Of a DNA stretch of 55,699 nt, positions 8,885 through 16,245 are shown piece by piece; positions within the stretch are counted from its first letter, which is position 1; every line of letters begins with the position of its first letter. The translations under genes were made by a program, and so were the position numbers. The notes beneath the pieces were generated by a model that was given only the letters and a program-made list of their open reading frames with translations, searched no databases and had not been told where the DNA came from. Origin of the DNA: an uncultured Alphaproteobacteria bacterium (GTDB lineage: Bacteria > Pseudomonadota > Alphaproteobacteria > RF32 > CAG-239); assembly GCA_944390355.1 (NCBI GenBank), contig CALXPT010000009.1, positions 1 through 55,699 of the forward strand. Reading direction: 5' to 3'.

Positions 8885-9146
8885 TAAAAGCTCGTATAAC
8901 GGGCGACTAATACAGATTTTGCGGATAGGAAAAATGCTCACCTACTTCTATGTAGGCTCCGCTTTTTCCTTCCTGAAATCTTATTATTCGCCTCGTTCTC
9001 CACAGTTTAAGTCATAGAAGATTTATCTAGCGGTTATTTAGAAATCACTCTATCTGACTCGCTATCTGGATTTTTTGAAGATTTATTTAGAGGCATTTCT
9101 CGTAGCTAGAAATGCCTCTATTTGTAACTGTTTTCCCCAGTTTGGG
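8885..9146. repeat. Second tandem unit: palindrome copy 2 plus spacer repeat
   Basis: From about 8893 this unit repeats the preceding unit almost base for base for roughly 240 bases, including the apical CCTAC-TTCTAT-GTAGG hairpin and the AGAGGCATTTCT hairpin. Only its outer ends (GTATAAAAGCTC and TTTTCCCCAGTTTG) differ, which indicates recent duplication. Confidence 0.85.
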
Positions 9147-9271
9147 AAAAGTTTGTATAACGGGCAACTAATACAGATTTTGCGGGTCTCCGCCATCCTC
9201 ACGTACTAGTTTGTACGCTCCGGTGTCGTCGCCCTAAAATCTTATTATTTGCCTCGTTCTCCGAACTTTTG
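9147..9271. repeat. Long imperfect palindrome, variant copy 3
   Basis: The outer arms AAAAGTTTGTATAACGGGC and GCCTCGTTCTCCGAACTTTT are kept, but the inner stem differs. GGGTCTCCGCCATC replaces GGATAGGAAAAATGC, and the apical hairpin is CGTAC-TAGTTT-GTACG instead of CCTAC/GTAGG. Both strands of the apical stem changed together. Confidence 0.8.
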
Positions 9272-9272
9272 G

Positions 9273-9535
9273 AAAAGTTTGTATTACAGGCGACTAATAC
9301 AGATTTTGCGGATAGGAAAAATGCTCACCTACTTCTATGTAGGCTCCGCTTTTTCCTTCCTGAAATCTTATTATTCGCCTCGTTCTCCACAGTTTAAGTC
9401 ATAGAAGATTTATCTAGCGGTTATTTAGAAATCACTCTATCTGGCGCGCTATCTGGATTTTTTGAAAGTTTGTTTCGAGGCATTTCTGTAGCTAGAAATG
9501 CCTCTATCTGTAACTGTTCTCCAAACTTTTTGTAA
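9273..9535. repeat. Third tandem unit: palindrome copy 4 plus diverged spacer repeat
   Basis: The palindrome (9273-9395) has the CCTAC/GTAGG apical stem. The spacer part (9396-9535) has small changes, with GGCGCG replacing GACTCG and a shortened AGGCATTTCTGTAGCTAGAAATGCCT hairpin. After it, a left half-palindrome (9536-9574) runs into the terminator of the HTH gene and has no right half. Confidence 0.8.
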
Positions 9536-9580
9536 AGTTCGTATTACGGGCTACCAATAGGAAAAATGCTCATGGTTTAT

Positions 9581-9616
9581 AAAAAAAAAGAGATTGCTAA
9601 ACAATCTCTTTTTTTG
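9581..9616 (-). terminator. Terminator of the first HTH gene
   Basis: AGAGATTG-CTAAA-CAATCTCT is flanked by A and T runs and ends the minus-strand HTH gene. It sits exactly where a half-palindrome breaks off. Confidence 0.8.
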
Positions 9617-9618
9617 AT

Positions 9619-9861
9619 TTAAGAAGTTTTGATAAGTTCAAAACGCAACTCATGTTCATATATAGCGGAGAGGATGGCGACTTGGTGTAATGAAAAAGAT
9701 TTTCCGCTTTCTATCAATTTAATATTTTTTATTGATACGCCGCTTTGGTGGGCAGCTTCCGAAAGAGTTAATTTTTTCTCGGTTCTTAATAAGCGTAATT
9801 CAAGGCCGATTATACGCCGCATCAAAAAAATTTTGTCTGCCGTATTTTTAGTTGGATTCAT
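9619..9861 (-). CDS. Small XRE/Cro-CI-type HTH regulator, copy 1
   Basis: The 80-residue product is nearly all helix-turn-helix: LRLLRTEKKLTLSEAAHQSGVSIKNIKLIESGK (residues about 25-57) has the spacing of XRE/Cro-CI DNA-binding domains. The short tail is EHELRFELIKTS. A clear GGAG Shine-Dalgarno precedes the ATG at 9861, unlike the SD-less genes next to it. A near-identical gene lies at 26569-26811. The proteins differ at only three positions (H/S, S/T, H/Y), while the DNA shows additional silent changes, so the protein is under purifying selection. It is antisense-oriented and embedded in palindromic repeats, which are candidate operators. Its targets are not known. Confidence 0.85.
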   Translation of the reverse strand: MNPTKNTADKIFLMRRIIGLELRLLRTEKKLTLSEAAHQSGVSIKNIKLIESGKSFSLHQVAILSAIYEHELRFELIKTS

Positions 9862-9907
9862 TTTCAGCTCCTTATTTTTTCATGTTTTTTATAAAAACAC
9901 CTGCCTT

Positions 9908-10031
9908 TAAATTGTGTATAATGGTCAACTAGGGTGTTGTCTGCGGGTCTTGAAAAATTCACGTACTGTTTTGTACGCTAAAATTTTTCTCGCCCTTGAC
10001 GCCTACTATTTGACGCATTCTCCCCAATTTA
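9908..10031. repeat. Long imperfect palindrome, CTAGGGTG variant, upstream of HTH copy 1
   Basis: Ends AAATTGTG and CCCCAATTT enclose arms GTCAACTAGGGTG and GACGCCTACTATTTGAC, the inner stem GAAAAATTC/AAAATTTTTC and the apical hairpin CGTAC-TGTTTT-GTACG. The corresponding copy at 26855 has CCTAC/GTAGG in the apical stem. It lies in the region from which the HTH gene must be transcribed. Confidence 0.8.
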
Positions 10032-10175
10032 ATAAATAAGGCAGGCGGAGCTAAACAACTGTCATACCACAGTCGCCGTTATTCAATATATTACCGGCAC
10101 TCCGCCTTTTCCAGCGGAGGATTTATTGGCATGAAGGTGTTGTTTAGGCACCGTCGGCTACCTCTAACCGACATT
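10031..10175. ncRNA. Conserved structured non-coding element, copy A
   Basis: A 145-base segment is repeated with few changes at 26974-27119. It can fold as GGCGGAG (10044-10050) with CTCCGCC (10100-10106) around ACTGT-loop-ACAGT (10058-10073) and GCCG-loop-CGGC (10075-10098). The same CTCCGC can pair instead with GCGGAG at 10114-10119. CTAAACAAC (10051-10059) can pair with GTTGTTTAG (10139-10147), and GTCGG-loop-CCGAC (10153-10172) closes the element. Changes between the copies fall mainly in loops and linkers. Whether it is transcribed, and from which strand, cannot be told here. I know no matching RNA family. Confidence 0.5.
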
Positions 10176-10293
10176 CTTATAATAAATCCAAAAAAACAGA
10201 TTGCAAGGAAAAGTTTGTATAACGGGCAATTCATACAGATTTTGTAAATGTTTGGATGTGGGTATCTCTAAAAATGATTTAATATCAAAATTG
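10176..10293. other. Intergenic sequence with a half palindrome
   Basis: A left-arm fragment of the palindrome family, AAAGTTTGTATAACGGGC, occurs at about 10206 and breaks off after ATACAGATTTTG. The remaining sequence is AT-rich and leads into the promoter of the membrane-protein gene. Confidence 0.5.
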
Positions 10294-10321
10294 TTGACAA
10301 AATTAAAAAAGGTGTTAGGTT
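10294..10321 (+). promoter_or_regulatory. Promoter of the 10366 membrane-protein gene
   Basis: TTGACA (10294-10299), a 16-base spacer and TAGGTT (10316-10321) are followed by a leader containing TTTATTATTG and AAAATTATTTTTT directly before the ATG, with no Shine-Dalgarno. The arrangement recurs before 12223, 27326 and 30982. Confidence 0.75.
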
Positions 10322-10365
10322 AGTCGTGTGAAATTTATTATTGTTAAACATTAAAATTATTTTTT

Positions 10366-11277
10366 ATGGATGTATTTATTATTTGTTTAATTTGTGCGGC
10401 TCTGATGTTCGGGGTTGAATACTTCGGGCGGCGGCACATGCGGCTTTTTAAGCTAAAGGCTGAGAGCCAAAGTGGTGAAGATATTGCTTCTGCGGTAGAC
10501 CAAGTCTATTATGGCGGAAAAGAGTCCGATAAAAGCGAAGCAGAGCGATTGCGAACCCGAAAAATTAAATATGTGCTTTGGGCACTCATTATATTTTTGG
10601 GGGTGGCATCAATCGTGTTTGTCAACTTTAAAGACCAATGGCTGGGCGAGTGGAAATCTTTTTTCTCTTCGGAAAACAAGGTCGAAGTCAAGGCTCCCAT
10701 AACTAAGGCGGATGATTATTCTTTATCTGTTTGGGACTATTTGGCGGCTCAGTTTAGCTATGAAAAGGCATATAGGTATTATGGTATAAAAAAAGTCTTG
10801 GCGTATCGTGAGGTTTTGGCAGAATGTCAAAAATTAGAAGAAGAGTTAAAACAAGAAGCGAAAGATTCTAATGAGGTAGAAAATTTTCTCAAAAGAGCAA
10901 GATTAAAAGAGTGTAAAGCTGAATTGGATATTGCTCAGCAGAATTTGCAAAATTTTGATGTATTTATGTATGATTGGAAGCTTTATTTGAAGTTAAATTG
11001 GCTTATCTTGGCTCTTTTATTGATTGGCGGGGCGGATTTGTATTTTACCCTTAAAGGCGACAAGAAGAATAAAGGCGACAAAGCTAAAAATATTTGGAGT
11101 GATTGTTGCGCAGTTTTGTCAATTATTGTCGCGTTTGTCGGTGTTTTCTGGCCTTTTATTTTGTGGGTGCATAAATATCAATGCGGTATGATATTTACCT
11201 TCAAAGATGTTATCGGGATTATCTTAACCGTGTGGTGTTTTGTCTTCTTTGTGAAACATGCTTCCGAGCTAGATTAA
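10366..11277 (+). CDS. Five-helix membrane protein with periplasmic coiled coil, family member A
   Basis: The 303-residue product has predicted membrane segments near residues 2-18, 68-88, 215-232, 245-263 and 275-297. The loop after helix 2 begins with the invariant FKDQWLGEWKSFFSSE and then forms a charged helical region (residues about 150-200, ECQKLEEELKQEAKD) likely to be a coiled coil. It belongs to a four-gene family in this window (12223, 27326, 30982) with a nearly constant first 115 residues and variable middle and end. DNA from the ATG to 11079 is identical to 12223-12936, then diverges abruptly. No known domain is recognised. The start is SD-less. A strong terminator follows at 11287. 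Confidence 0.8.
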   Translation: MDVFIICLICAALMFGVEYFGRRHMRLFKLKAESQSGEDIASAVDQVYYGGKESDKSEAERLRTRKIKYVLWALIIFLGVASIVFVNFKDQWLGEWKSFFSSENKVEVKAPITKADDYSLSVWDYLAAQFSYEKAYRYYGIKKVLAYREVLAECQKLEEELKQEAKDSNEVENFLKRARLKECKAELDIAQQNLQNFDVFMYDWKLYLKLNWLILALLLIGGADLYFTLKGDKKNKGDKAKNIWSDCCAVLSIIVAFVGVFWPFILWVHKYQCGMIFTFKDVIGIILTVWCFVFFVKHASELD

Positions 11278-11286
11278 AAAACGAAG

Positions 11287-11318
11287 AGCGTTGTTTGAAG
11301 AAAAACAACGCTTTTTTG
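11287..11318 (+). terminator. Terminator after membrane protein A
   Basis: AGCGTTGTTT pairs with AAACAACGCT and is followed by a T run. The same stem sequence is reused after the other three family members. Confidence 0.85.
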
Positions 11319-11347
11319 GTGTAAAATTCTTTTGTCTAATATTTTTG

Positions 11348-11376
11348 TTGACAAAAGACGAAAAGTTTAATATCGT
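11348..11376 (+). promoter_or_regulatory. Promoter of the 11422 gene
   Basis: TTGACA, a 17-base spacer and TATCGT, with TTTAATA just before the -10. The same arrangement precedes 31983 and 47142. An SD-less leader with TTTATTATTG follows. Confidence 0.6.
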
Positions 11377-11421
11377 CGGAGAAAGAAGTTTATTATTGTT
11401 TCATTATTAAAAAAAATAGCA

Positions 11422-12084
11422 ATGAGAAGAACGGATGATTGCTTTATTGAAGAATTGGTTGCGGAAACTTTGAGTGAGAATGTTTCTTCCGAACAGAAAA
11501 AACATGAACATGATGAGGCAAGACAAACGCAAGGGGATTATTCCGCTAATATGAAAAGGGTCGGGATGTTTTATTATGCCGAAGAAAAGTTGTTTTCGCC
11601 TTTTTTATTGGCAGGTAAAGTTGTATCCGGCGTTGTGGTCTATGTTGATGAAAGCAGTCAGCACGGTTTGATTGCTTCATTGCGTCAAAAAGTTATGCAA
11701 TGGTCCCGCGATTATTTCTTTATTGAAGTTGATGAGGGAAGCGGTATTGCAAATACGGCTCTTATTAACAAGATTGCGCGGAGAATGCGGTGTTATGCCG
11801 ATGCTGCACAATATTGTTTTGCTTTTGCTTTAGACGGAATTAAGGCCGGCGAGGCTTTTTTGCCCAGTGAACAAGAACTTGAAAAAGTTCGTGTTAATCT
11901 TGAAGAGGTTAATCATGCTTTGCGGCAAATCAAAAGAGCGGATTTGTTTGATGATGTTTATTATCTTTCATCGACCACTCGTACCAGCGGCGGAGCCGTA
12001 CGCATGAATTTGTTTAACGGTGATGTCAGATGTGATGTGAAGAATTATGTCGGGCATTGTGTTCGTCCGTTTATGGCTTTTTAA
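11422..12084 (+). CDS. DUF1566/C-type-lectin-like cytosolic protein
   Basis: The 220-residue product has no signal peptide or membrane helix. A charged N-terminus (residues 1-45) is followed by VGMFYYAEEKLFSP, then GVVVYVDESSQHGLIA, AAQYCFAFALDGIKAGEAFLPS and a C-terminal VRPFMAF. The layout (a hydrophobic strand, a D/E-S-x-HGLI motif, a LPS-x-x-E motif and a final RPxxAF) is that of the DUF1566/Fibrobacter-paralog group of lectin-like folds. It is a paralog of the product of 47142 and shares the C-terminal signature with the exported proteins at 37627 and 44061. Function unknown. The start is SD-less, with its own TTGACA promoter. Confidence 0.7.
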   Translation: MRRTDDCFIEELVAETLSENVSSEQKKHEHDEARQTQGDYSANMKRVGMFYYAEEKLFSPFLLAGKVVSGVVVYVDESSQHGLIASLRQKVMQWSRDYFFIEVDEGSGIANTALINKIARRMRCYADAAQYCFAFALDGIKAGEAFLPSEQELEKVRVNLEEVNHALRQIKRADLFDDVYYLSSTTRTSGGAVRMNLFNGDVRCDVKNYVGHCVRPFMAF

Positions 12085-12097
12085 TATTGTTTTTATG

Positions 12098-12130
12098 TCC
12101 GGTTGGTTTTTATACCTGCCGGATTTTTTT
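12098..12130 (+). terminator. Terminator after 11422
   Basis: TCCGGTTGG and CCTGCCGGA form an imperfect stem before a T run. A related terminator follows the paralog at 47142. Confidence 0.6.
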
Positions 12131-12149
12131 GTATCTATAAACAAAATTG

Positions 12150-12177
12150 TTGACAAAACAAAAAAAGGTGTTAGGTT
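12150..12177 (+). promoter_or_regulatory. Promoter of the 12223 membrane-protein gene
   Basis: TTGACA, a 16-base spacer and TAGGTT. It closely resembles the 10366 promoter but differs at several bases, although the coding regions are identical. Confidence 0.75.
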
Positions 12178-12222
12178 AGTCGCGTGAAATTTTATTATTG
12201 TTAAACTTTAAAATTATTTTTT

Positions 12223-13119
12223 ATGGATGTATTTATTATTTGTTTAATTTGTGCGGCTCTGATGTTCGGGGTTGAATACTTCGGGCGGCGGCACATGCGG
12301 CTTTTTAAGCTAAAGGCTGAGAGCCAAAGTGGTGAAGATATTGCTTCTGCGGTAGACCAAGTCTATTATGGCGGAAAAGAGTCCGATAAAAGCGAAGCAG
12401 AGCGATTGCGAACCCGAAAAATTAAATATGTGCTTTGGGCACTCATTATATTTTTGGGGGTGGCATCAATCGTGTTTGTCAACTTTAAAGACCAATGGCT
12501 GGGCGAGTGGAAATCTTTTTTCTCTTCGGAAAACAAGGTCGAAGTCAAGGCTCCCATAACTAAGGCGGATGATTATTCTTTATCTGTTTGGGACTATTTG
12601 GCGGCTCAGTTTAGCTATGAAAAGGCATATAGGTATTATGGTATAAAAAAAGTCTTGGCGTATCGTGAGGTTTTGGCAGAATGTCAAAAATTAGAAGAAG
12701 AGTTAAAACAAGAAGCGAAAGATTCTAATGAGGTAGAAAATTTTCTCAAAAGAGCAAGATTAAAAGAGTGTAAAGCTGAATTGGATATTGCTCAGCAGAA
12801 TTTGCAAAATTTTGATGTATTTATGTATGATTGGAAGCTTTATTTGAAGTTAAATTGGCTTATCTTGGCTCTTTTATTGATTGGCGGGGCGGATTTGTAT
12901 TTTACCCTTAAAGGCGACAAGAAGAATAAAGGCGACGAAGCTAAAGATACATGGAGAGATTTTTTTTCGGTTTTGTCACTTATCGGTGCGATTATCGGTG
13001 TTTTCTGGCCGGCGGTTTTGGTGTTGTGTGAATATCAATGCGGTATAATATTTGCCTTTAAAGATGTTGTGGGTATTATTTTGGTCATTTGGTGTTTTTA
13101 TTTTTGGTTGGAAAATTAG
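12223..13119 (+). CDS. Five-helix membrane protein with coiled coil, family member B
   Basis: The 298-residue product is identical to the product of 10366 over the first 238 residues, then switches to a different C-terminus (TWRDFFSVLSLIGAIIGVFWP onward), keeping two final membrane segments and the motif GVFWP followed by FKDVVGII. The 714 identical bases sit between unlike promoters and unlike 3' ends, which points to gene conversion or a very recent partial duplication. As in member A, helix 2 leads into FKDQWLGEWKSFFSSE and a coiled coil. Function unknown; a role in envelope sensing or defence would be speculation. Confidence 0.8.
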   Translation: MDVFIICLICAALMFGVEYFGRRHMRLFKLKAESQSGEDIASAVDQVYYGGKESDKSEAERLRTRKIKYVLWALIIFLGVASIVFVNFKDQWLGEWKSFFSSENKVEVKAPITKADDYSLSVWDYLAAQFSYEKAYRYYGIKKVLAYREVLAECQKLEEELKQEAKDSNEVENFLKRARLKECKAELDIAQQNLQNFDVFMYDWKLYLKLNWLILALLLIGGADLYFTLKGDKKNKGDEAKDTWRDFFSVLSLIGAIIGVFWPAVLVLCEYQCGIIFAFKDVVGIILVIWCFYFWLEN

Positions 13120-13133
13120 ATTGAGAAGAGAAA

Positions 13134-13168
13134 AAGCGTTGTTTGAAAAAAAACAACGTTTTTTTTGT
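13134..13168 (+). terminator. Terminator after membrane protein B
   Basis: GCGTTGTTT pairs with AAACAACGT before a long T run. Confidence 0.8.
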
Positions 13169-13236
13169 TTTTTTAAATTAAAAATTAAGGCTTTGGAGTT
13201 ATCATGGGTTATTATTTCGGTTAGGAGATTTTTTAG

Positions 13237-14082
13237 ATGAAAAAATTTTGGTGGGTCGCGGTGTTTGCCGGTGTAATCTTGAGTGGCTGCGGGCAGGGCG
13301 ATAAGGTTGAAACAAAAGAAGTTAAGTTTGAGATTAATGAACCCAAAACACGGGTATCCTTAAGTGTTGATTTTCCGATGGAGGCTCAAAATCCGACGTT
13401 TTTGAAACAGTTGCAAAAGGTGGTGAATGTGCCCTTTATCGGTGCTCACAATAATCCTAATGCGGCTCTTGATATTGAAGAAAATTTGAAGAGTGAAGCT
13501 GAAAATTTTGCAGCAGCCGCTAAGCAAAATGTGCAGGAATTAAACAAGCTCGGTATTGAAGCTTCGGGATATGCCGAGTATATCGGTGAAATGCGCAAAA
13601 TTGCCGATACGGATGGTTTTGTTACTTATGCCAATTTCGGTTATGTTTATACCGGCGGAGCTCATGGTGCCTCTTTTTGGGACAGCTGGGTGGTCGATAA
13701 AAAAAGCGGTGATGTGGTGTCGGATGATTTGCTCAATGTACAGACAGGTGAACCGGAGTTTAAGGAAATCTTGAAACAAGGGGTGATTGCTTATTTGGCG
13801 GAGCGTAAGGGAAGTAAAAGTTTTAATCCCGAGCAGTTGCAAGATGAGTTGCTGGATGTGGTTAAGGCCGATGATTTGCCTTTGCCCGCCGCTAAAGCCT
13901 TTTTGTTAGATGACGGGGTCGGGTTTGTTTACGGTGAATACGAAATTTCGTATTATGCCAATGGTAATATCGCCTTTGTGGTGCCGTTTGATAAAATGAA
14001 ACCTTATTTAACCCCTCAAGCTTGGGCTTTGGCCGAAAAGGGAAAAAAAGCTCAACAGATAAAGCCTTTTTTCTTTAATTAA
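13237..14082 (+). CDS. Lipoprotein with DUF4163/DUF3298 (RsiV/PdaC-like) domains
   Basis: The 281-residue product starts with a lipoprotein signal ending in ILSGC (Cys18). The mature part carries YVYTGGAHGASF (GGAHG at residues 140-144), the hallmark that DUF3298 proteins such as RsiV share, after a DUF4163-like beta region (residues about 30-135). In RsiV this fold binds lysozyme, but here there is no cytoplasmic anti-sigma segment, so a periplasmic or surface ligand-binding role is the safer inference. A good AGGAG Shine-Dalgarno precedes the ATG, unlike the preceding family genes. No terminator separates it clearly from 14170, and the two could be cotranscribed. Confidence 0.75.
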   Translation: MKKFWWVAVFAGVILSGCGQGDKVETKEVKFEINEPKTRVSLSVDFPMEAQNPTFLKQLQKVVNVPFIGAHNNPNAALDIEENLKSEAENFAAAAKQNVQELNKLGIEASGYAEYIGEMRKIADTDGFVTYANFGYVYTGGAHGASFWDSWVVDKKSGDVVSDDLLNVQTGEPEFKEILKQGVIAYLAERKGSKSFNPEQLQDELLDVVKADDLPLPAAKAFLLDDGVGFVYGEYEISYYANGNIAFVVPFDKMKPYLTPQAWALAEKGKKAQQIKPFFFN

Positions 14083-14169
14083 TCCGTTGGTTCGCTTGGG
14101 GTAATAATTTTGTAATAAATCAGGTATATAAAGTTTTATATAGAGTTGAATTTTTTACGGAGATGTTCA

Positions 14170-15603
14170 ATGCACAAACTATGGACGATGCTTTTGGTCG
14201 GAGCGGCCGGTTGCTGCGTTATGACAAGTGCTCAATCGGGGTATGCGCAATTTGAGGTTAATGAGGCGTTGTTGGATAAAATCGAAAATGCCGAGTTGAT
14301 GAAAAATTTGGCAAATGATGCGGAGACCGAAAATCAAACGAGTTCCGATGAATCTAAGGACGGAGCGGTGTCTGAATCTGCTCAAGATGAAAACCAGAAA
14401 GAAAAAAAATTTGAGGTTTTTGCTTTCGGCCGCGGTTTTGACTGCAAGGATCCGTTCGGATTTGCGACGTCTTCCGAAGATGTTTGCTTGAAAATTTGTC
14501 CGAATCGCGTATTTCAAAACGGTATTTGTCAGCTGAAGGAATGTCCCGAAGATAAGGTTTTTCGCGGAGAGGACGGCTCTTGTTCGGCGACACCTCAAAA
14601 TGGGGATGATACGCTTGATAAAGTTAACGCCGAAATGAACAAGCTTGATGCCGAACTCAGTGTTTTGGCAGGGGGAGACAATGTTGATGTTTGTCCCGAT
14701 ACGCATCCGTTGCTCAGTTATGGGCATTGTTATCCTTGCGACTACAAATACGCTTTGCGCGTCGATAAAAAAGATTTGGCTAAATGTTCTGATCGCATTT
14801 TTGTTATGAACGGTTGGGATGATAAGGCCGATGTTGTCAATAGTTATGCGCCTTGTCCTGAAAATGAACCTTTGCGCGCGTGGAACGGTGAATGTTTCTC
14901 GTGTGATTATCAGGGCGAAGTTCGGGTGATGGATGAGTGTTCCATTGTCGATTTAGCTTGTGATGTGTGTAAAAATCGTGTGATTTTCCCGAAAGGGTCA
15001 ATTAACCGTGTCAGTGTTTTGAAATGTCCTGAAGATAAGCCTTTGATGGATAGCAAAGGTGCTTGTCTGCCTTGTGACGTGGATCTTGATGTTTCTGTTA
15101 ACGGACTAAAAAATCAAGATGCTGCTTGTGTTTCCGCTTGTCAAGACAGCCGTGTGTTGTTTAATGATATTTGCGCTTTTAAAACTCCTGAAAATGAGCA
15201 ACGACAGGTCGCTTATTATACAACTCTTTATCAGACTTTTAAAAATGCCGTTGCTTGGCAGAAGGTTGATGAAGATGTTTTTAAAAATAAGTTTTTGTAT
15301 GAAGAATTTATTCCCATTAACGTTACGGCTCGTCCGATTTTGATTAGCTCTACTCAGCGACTTAGAAAAAATGAATTCGGGGTGGCTTTGAAACAAGATT
15401 GTGCGGTTGCGCGAAACAAAGATAATATTTTGATTTTGCAATGTGGGGATGCCGCTTCTCCTCAGCCACAGACTTATTCTTATACTTTTGAAGAATGTAA
15501 TCCTAAAGCCGGATGCCAGTTCGGTGGTAAGTGGCTGGTACGAGAGAGTGTTTATTCTTCTGCCGGCGAGGAAACGGAGAGTAATCTTTATTTGGTGAAG
15601 TAA
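14170..15603 (+). CDS. Exported cysteine-rich repeat protein, function unknown
   Basis: The 477-residue product begins with a signal peptide (MHKLWTMLLVGAAGC onward, cleavage after GYAQ at about residue 27). The middle contains at least four units of the form CP(E/D)xxPL...G.C..CD, beginning near residues 115, 175, 235 and 280. The last 35 residues (CNPKAGCQFGGKWLVRESVYS to NLYLVK) resemble the C-terminus of the protein encoded at 15648. I chose the ATG at 14170 because it follows ACGGAG at the right distance and yields the signal peptide. A disulphide-rich periplasmic or surface protein is likely. No catalytic motif is seen. Confidence 0.75.
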   Translation: MHKLWTMLLVGAAGCCVMTSAQSGYAQFEVNEALLDKIENAELMKNLANDAETENQTSSDESKDGAVSESAQDENQKEKKFEVFAFGRGFDCKDPFGFATSSEDVCLKICPNRVFQNGICQLKECPEDKVFRGEDGSCSATPQNGDDTLDKVNAEMNKLDAELSVLAGGDNVDVCPDTHPLLSYGHCYPCDYKYALRVDKKDLAKCSDRIFVMNGWDDKADVVNSYAPCPENEPLRAWNGECFSCDYQGEVRVMDECSIVDLACDVCKNRVIFPKGSINRVSVLKCPEDKPLMDSKGACLPCDVDLDVSVNGLKNQDAACVSACQDSRVLFNDICAFKTPENEQRQVAYYTTLYQTFKNAVAWQKVDEDVFKNKFLYEEFIPINVTARPILISSTQRLRKNEFGVALKQDCAVARNKDNILILQCGDAASPQPQTYSYTFEECNPKAGCQFGGKWLVRESVYSSAGEETESNLYLVK

Positions 15604-15610
15604 TAAATTC

Positions 15611-15638
15611 GGGGTGCTTTATGCACTCCTTTTTTTTG
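15611..15638. terminator. Convergent terminator between 14170 and 15648 genes
   Basis: GGGGTGC-TTTAT-GCACTCC is followed by a T run on the plus strand. Confidence 0.7.
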
Positions 15639-15647
15639 TTTTTTTCT

Positions 15648-16088
15648 CTATTTGATTAAATAGTAAGTTGTGTTTAACAATTGGTCGGAAAGGTTGTATT
15701 TGTATTCCGAAACCATCCAATCGGCGCGATAGGGACAGCCTGTCTCTTTTATACAGGGTGAAAGATAGTAATTGTAAAAATTATAGGTATCAATATCATC
15801 GTTAACGTAGATGTCAAAATTTGTTTCACGGCAGATGTAGGTGATGTGATTGACTTTATTTAGTATAAGTCGGCAAAATATTTTATCTGCAGGATGAGGA
15901 TTGTTTTGTGTGAAAATTCCTTGCGGTGATAGTTGGGTTTTTAGAGCCTTTTTTGATAACGGTGATAATGGCCGGTTAAATAACGGGTTTGCAAATTCAT
16001 CATTGTATTCGTTATCAATTGTGCGGGCCTGAATTGAGCTTGTAGCTAACAATGTGCAAATGAAGCTTAGTATGATTGATATTTTCAT
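15648..16088 (-). CDS. Exported small protein sharing the C-terminal domain of 14170
   Basis: The 146-residue product has a signal peptide (MKISIILSFICTLLATSSIQA). Its last 40 residues, SPCIKETGCPYRADWMVSEY onward to TTYYLIK, line up with CNPKAGCQFGGKWLVRESVYS to NLYLVK of the convergent neighbour, including both cysteines, W, V, E/S and the terminal YL(V/I)K. It therefore looks like a small paralog of the C-terminal domain of that protein. The domain has two conserved Cys that probably form a disulphide. Function unknown. An upstream GGAAAAC may serve as the ribosome site. Confidence 0.7.
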   Translation of the reverse strand: MKISIILSFICTLLATSSIQARTIDNEYNDEFANPLFNRPLSPLSKKALKTQLSPQGIFTQNNPHPADKIFCRLILNKVNHITYICRETNFDIYVNDDIDTYNFYNYYLSPCIKETGCPYRADWMVSEYKYNLSDQLLNTTYYLIK

Positions 16089-16165
16089 ATTGTTTTCCTA
16101 GCATTTTGTTTGCACTATTATGATACAAAAAGTTGAATTAAGACTTAACGCTATTGGCTTTGCTA

Positions 16166-16194
16166 TTGACAATGTATGGAAAAAAGAATACTCT
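16166..16194 (+). promoter_or_regulatory. Promoter of the 16246 gene
   Basis: TTGACA (16166-16171), a 17-base spacer and TACTCT. The SD-less leader TTTTTTTATTATCAATTTATAATT leads directly to the ATG at 16246. Confidence 0.55.
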
Positions 16195-16245
16195 CCTGCC
16201 TGTTTAATTTAATTTTATGTGTTTTTTTATTATCAATTTATAATT

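Noticed and set aside
8619..9535. Integron attC sites or a CRISPR array
   Set aside because: The palindromes lack the RYYYAAC and GTTRRRY ends of attC sites and do not sit between single-gene cassettes. The repeats are far too long and have no regular spacers, so CRISPR is excluded.
10044..10106. tRNA-like cloverleaf in the structured element
   Set aside because: The seven-pair outer stem is reminiscent of an acceptor stem, but there is no anticodon arm, T-loop consensus or CCA-ready end.
10132..10246. Short peptide starting at the ATG inside the structured element
   Set aside because: The corresponding codon in copy B is ATA, and the frame is not conserved, so a shared peptide is unlikely.
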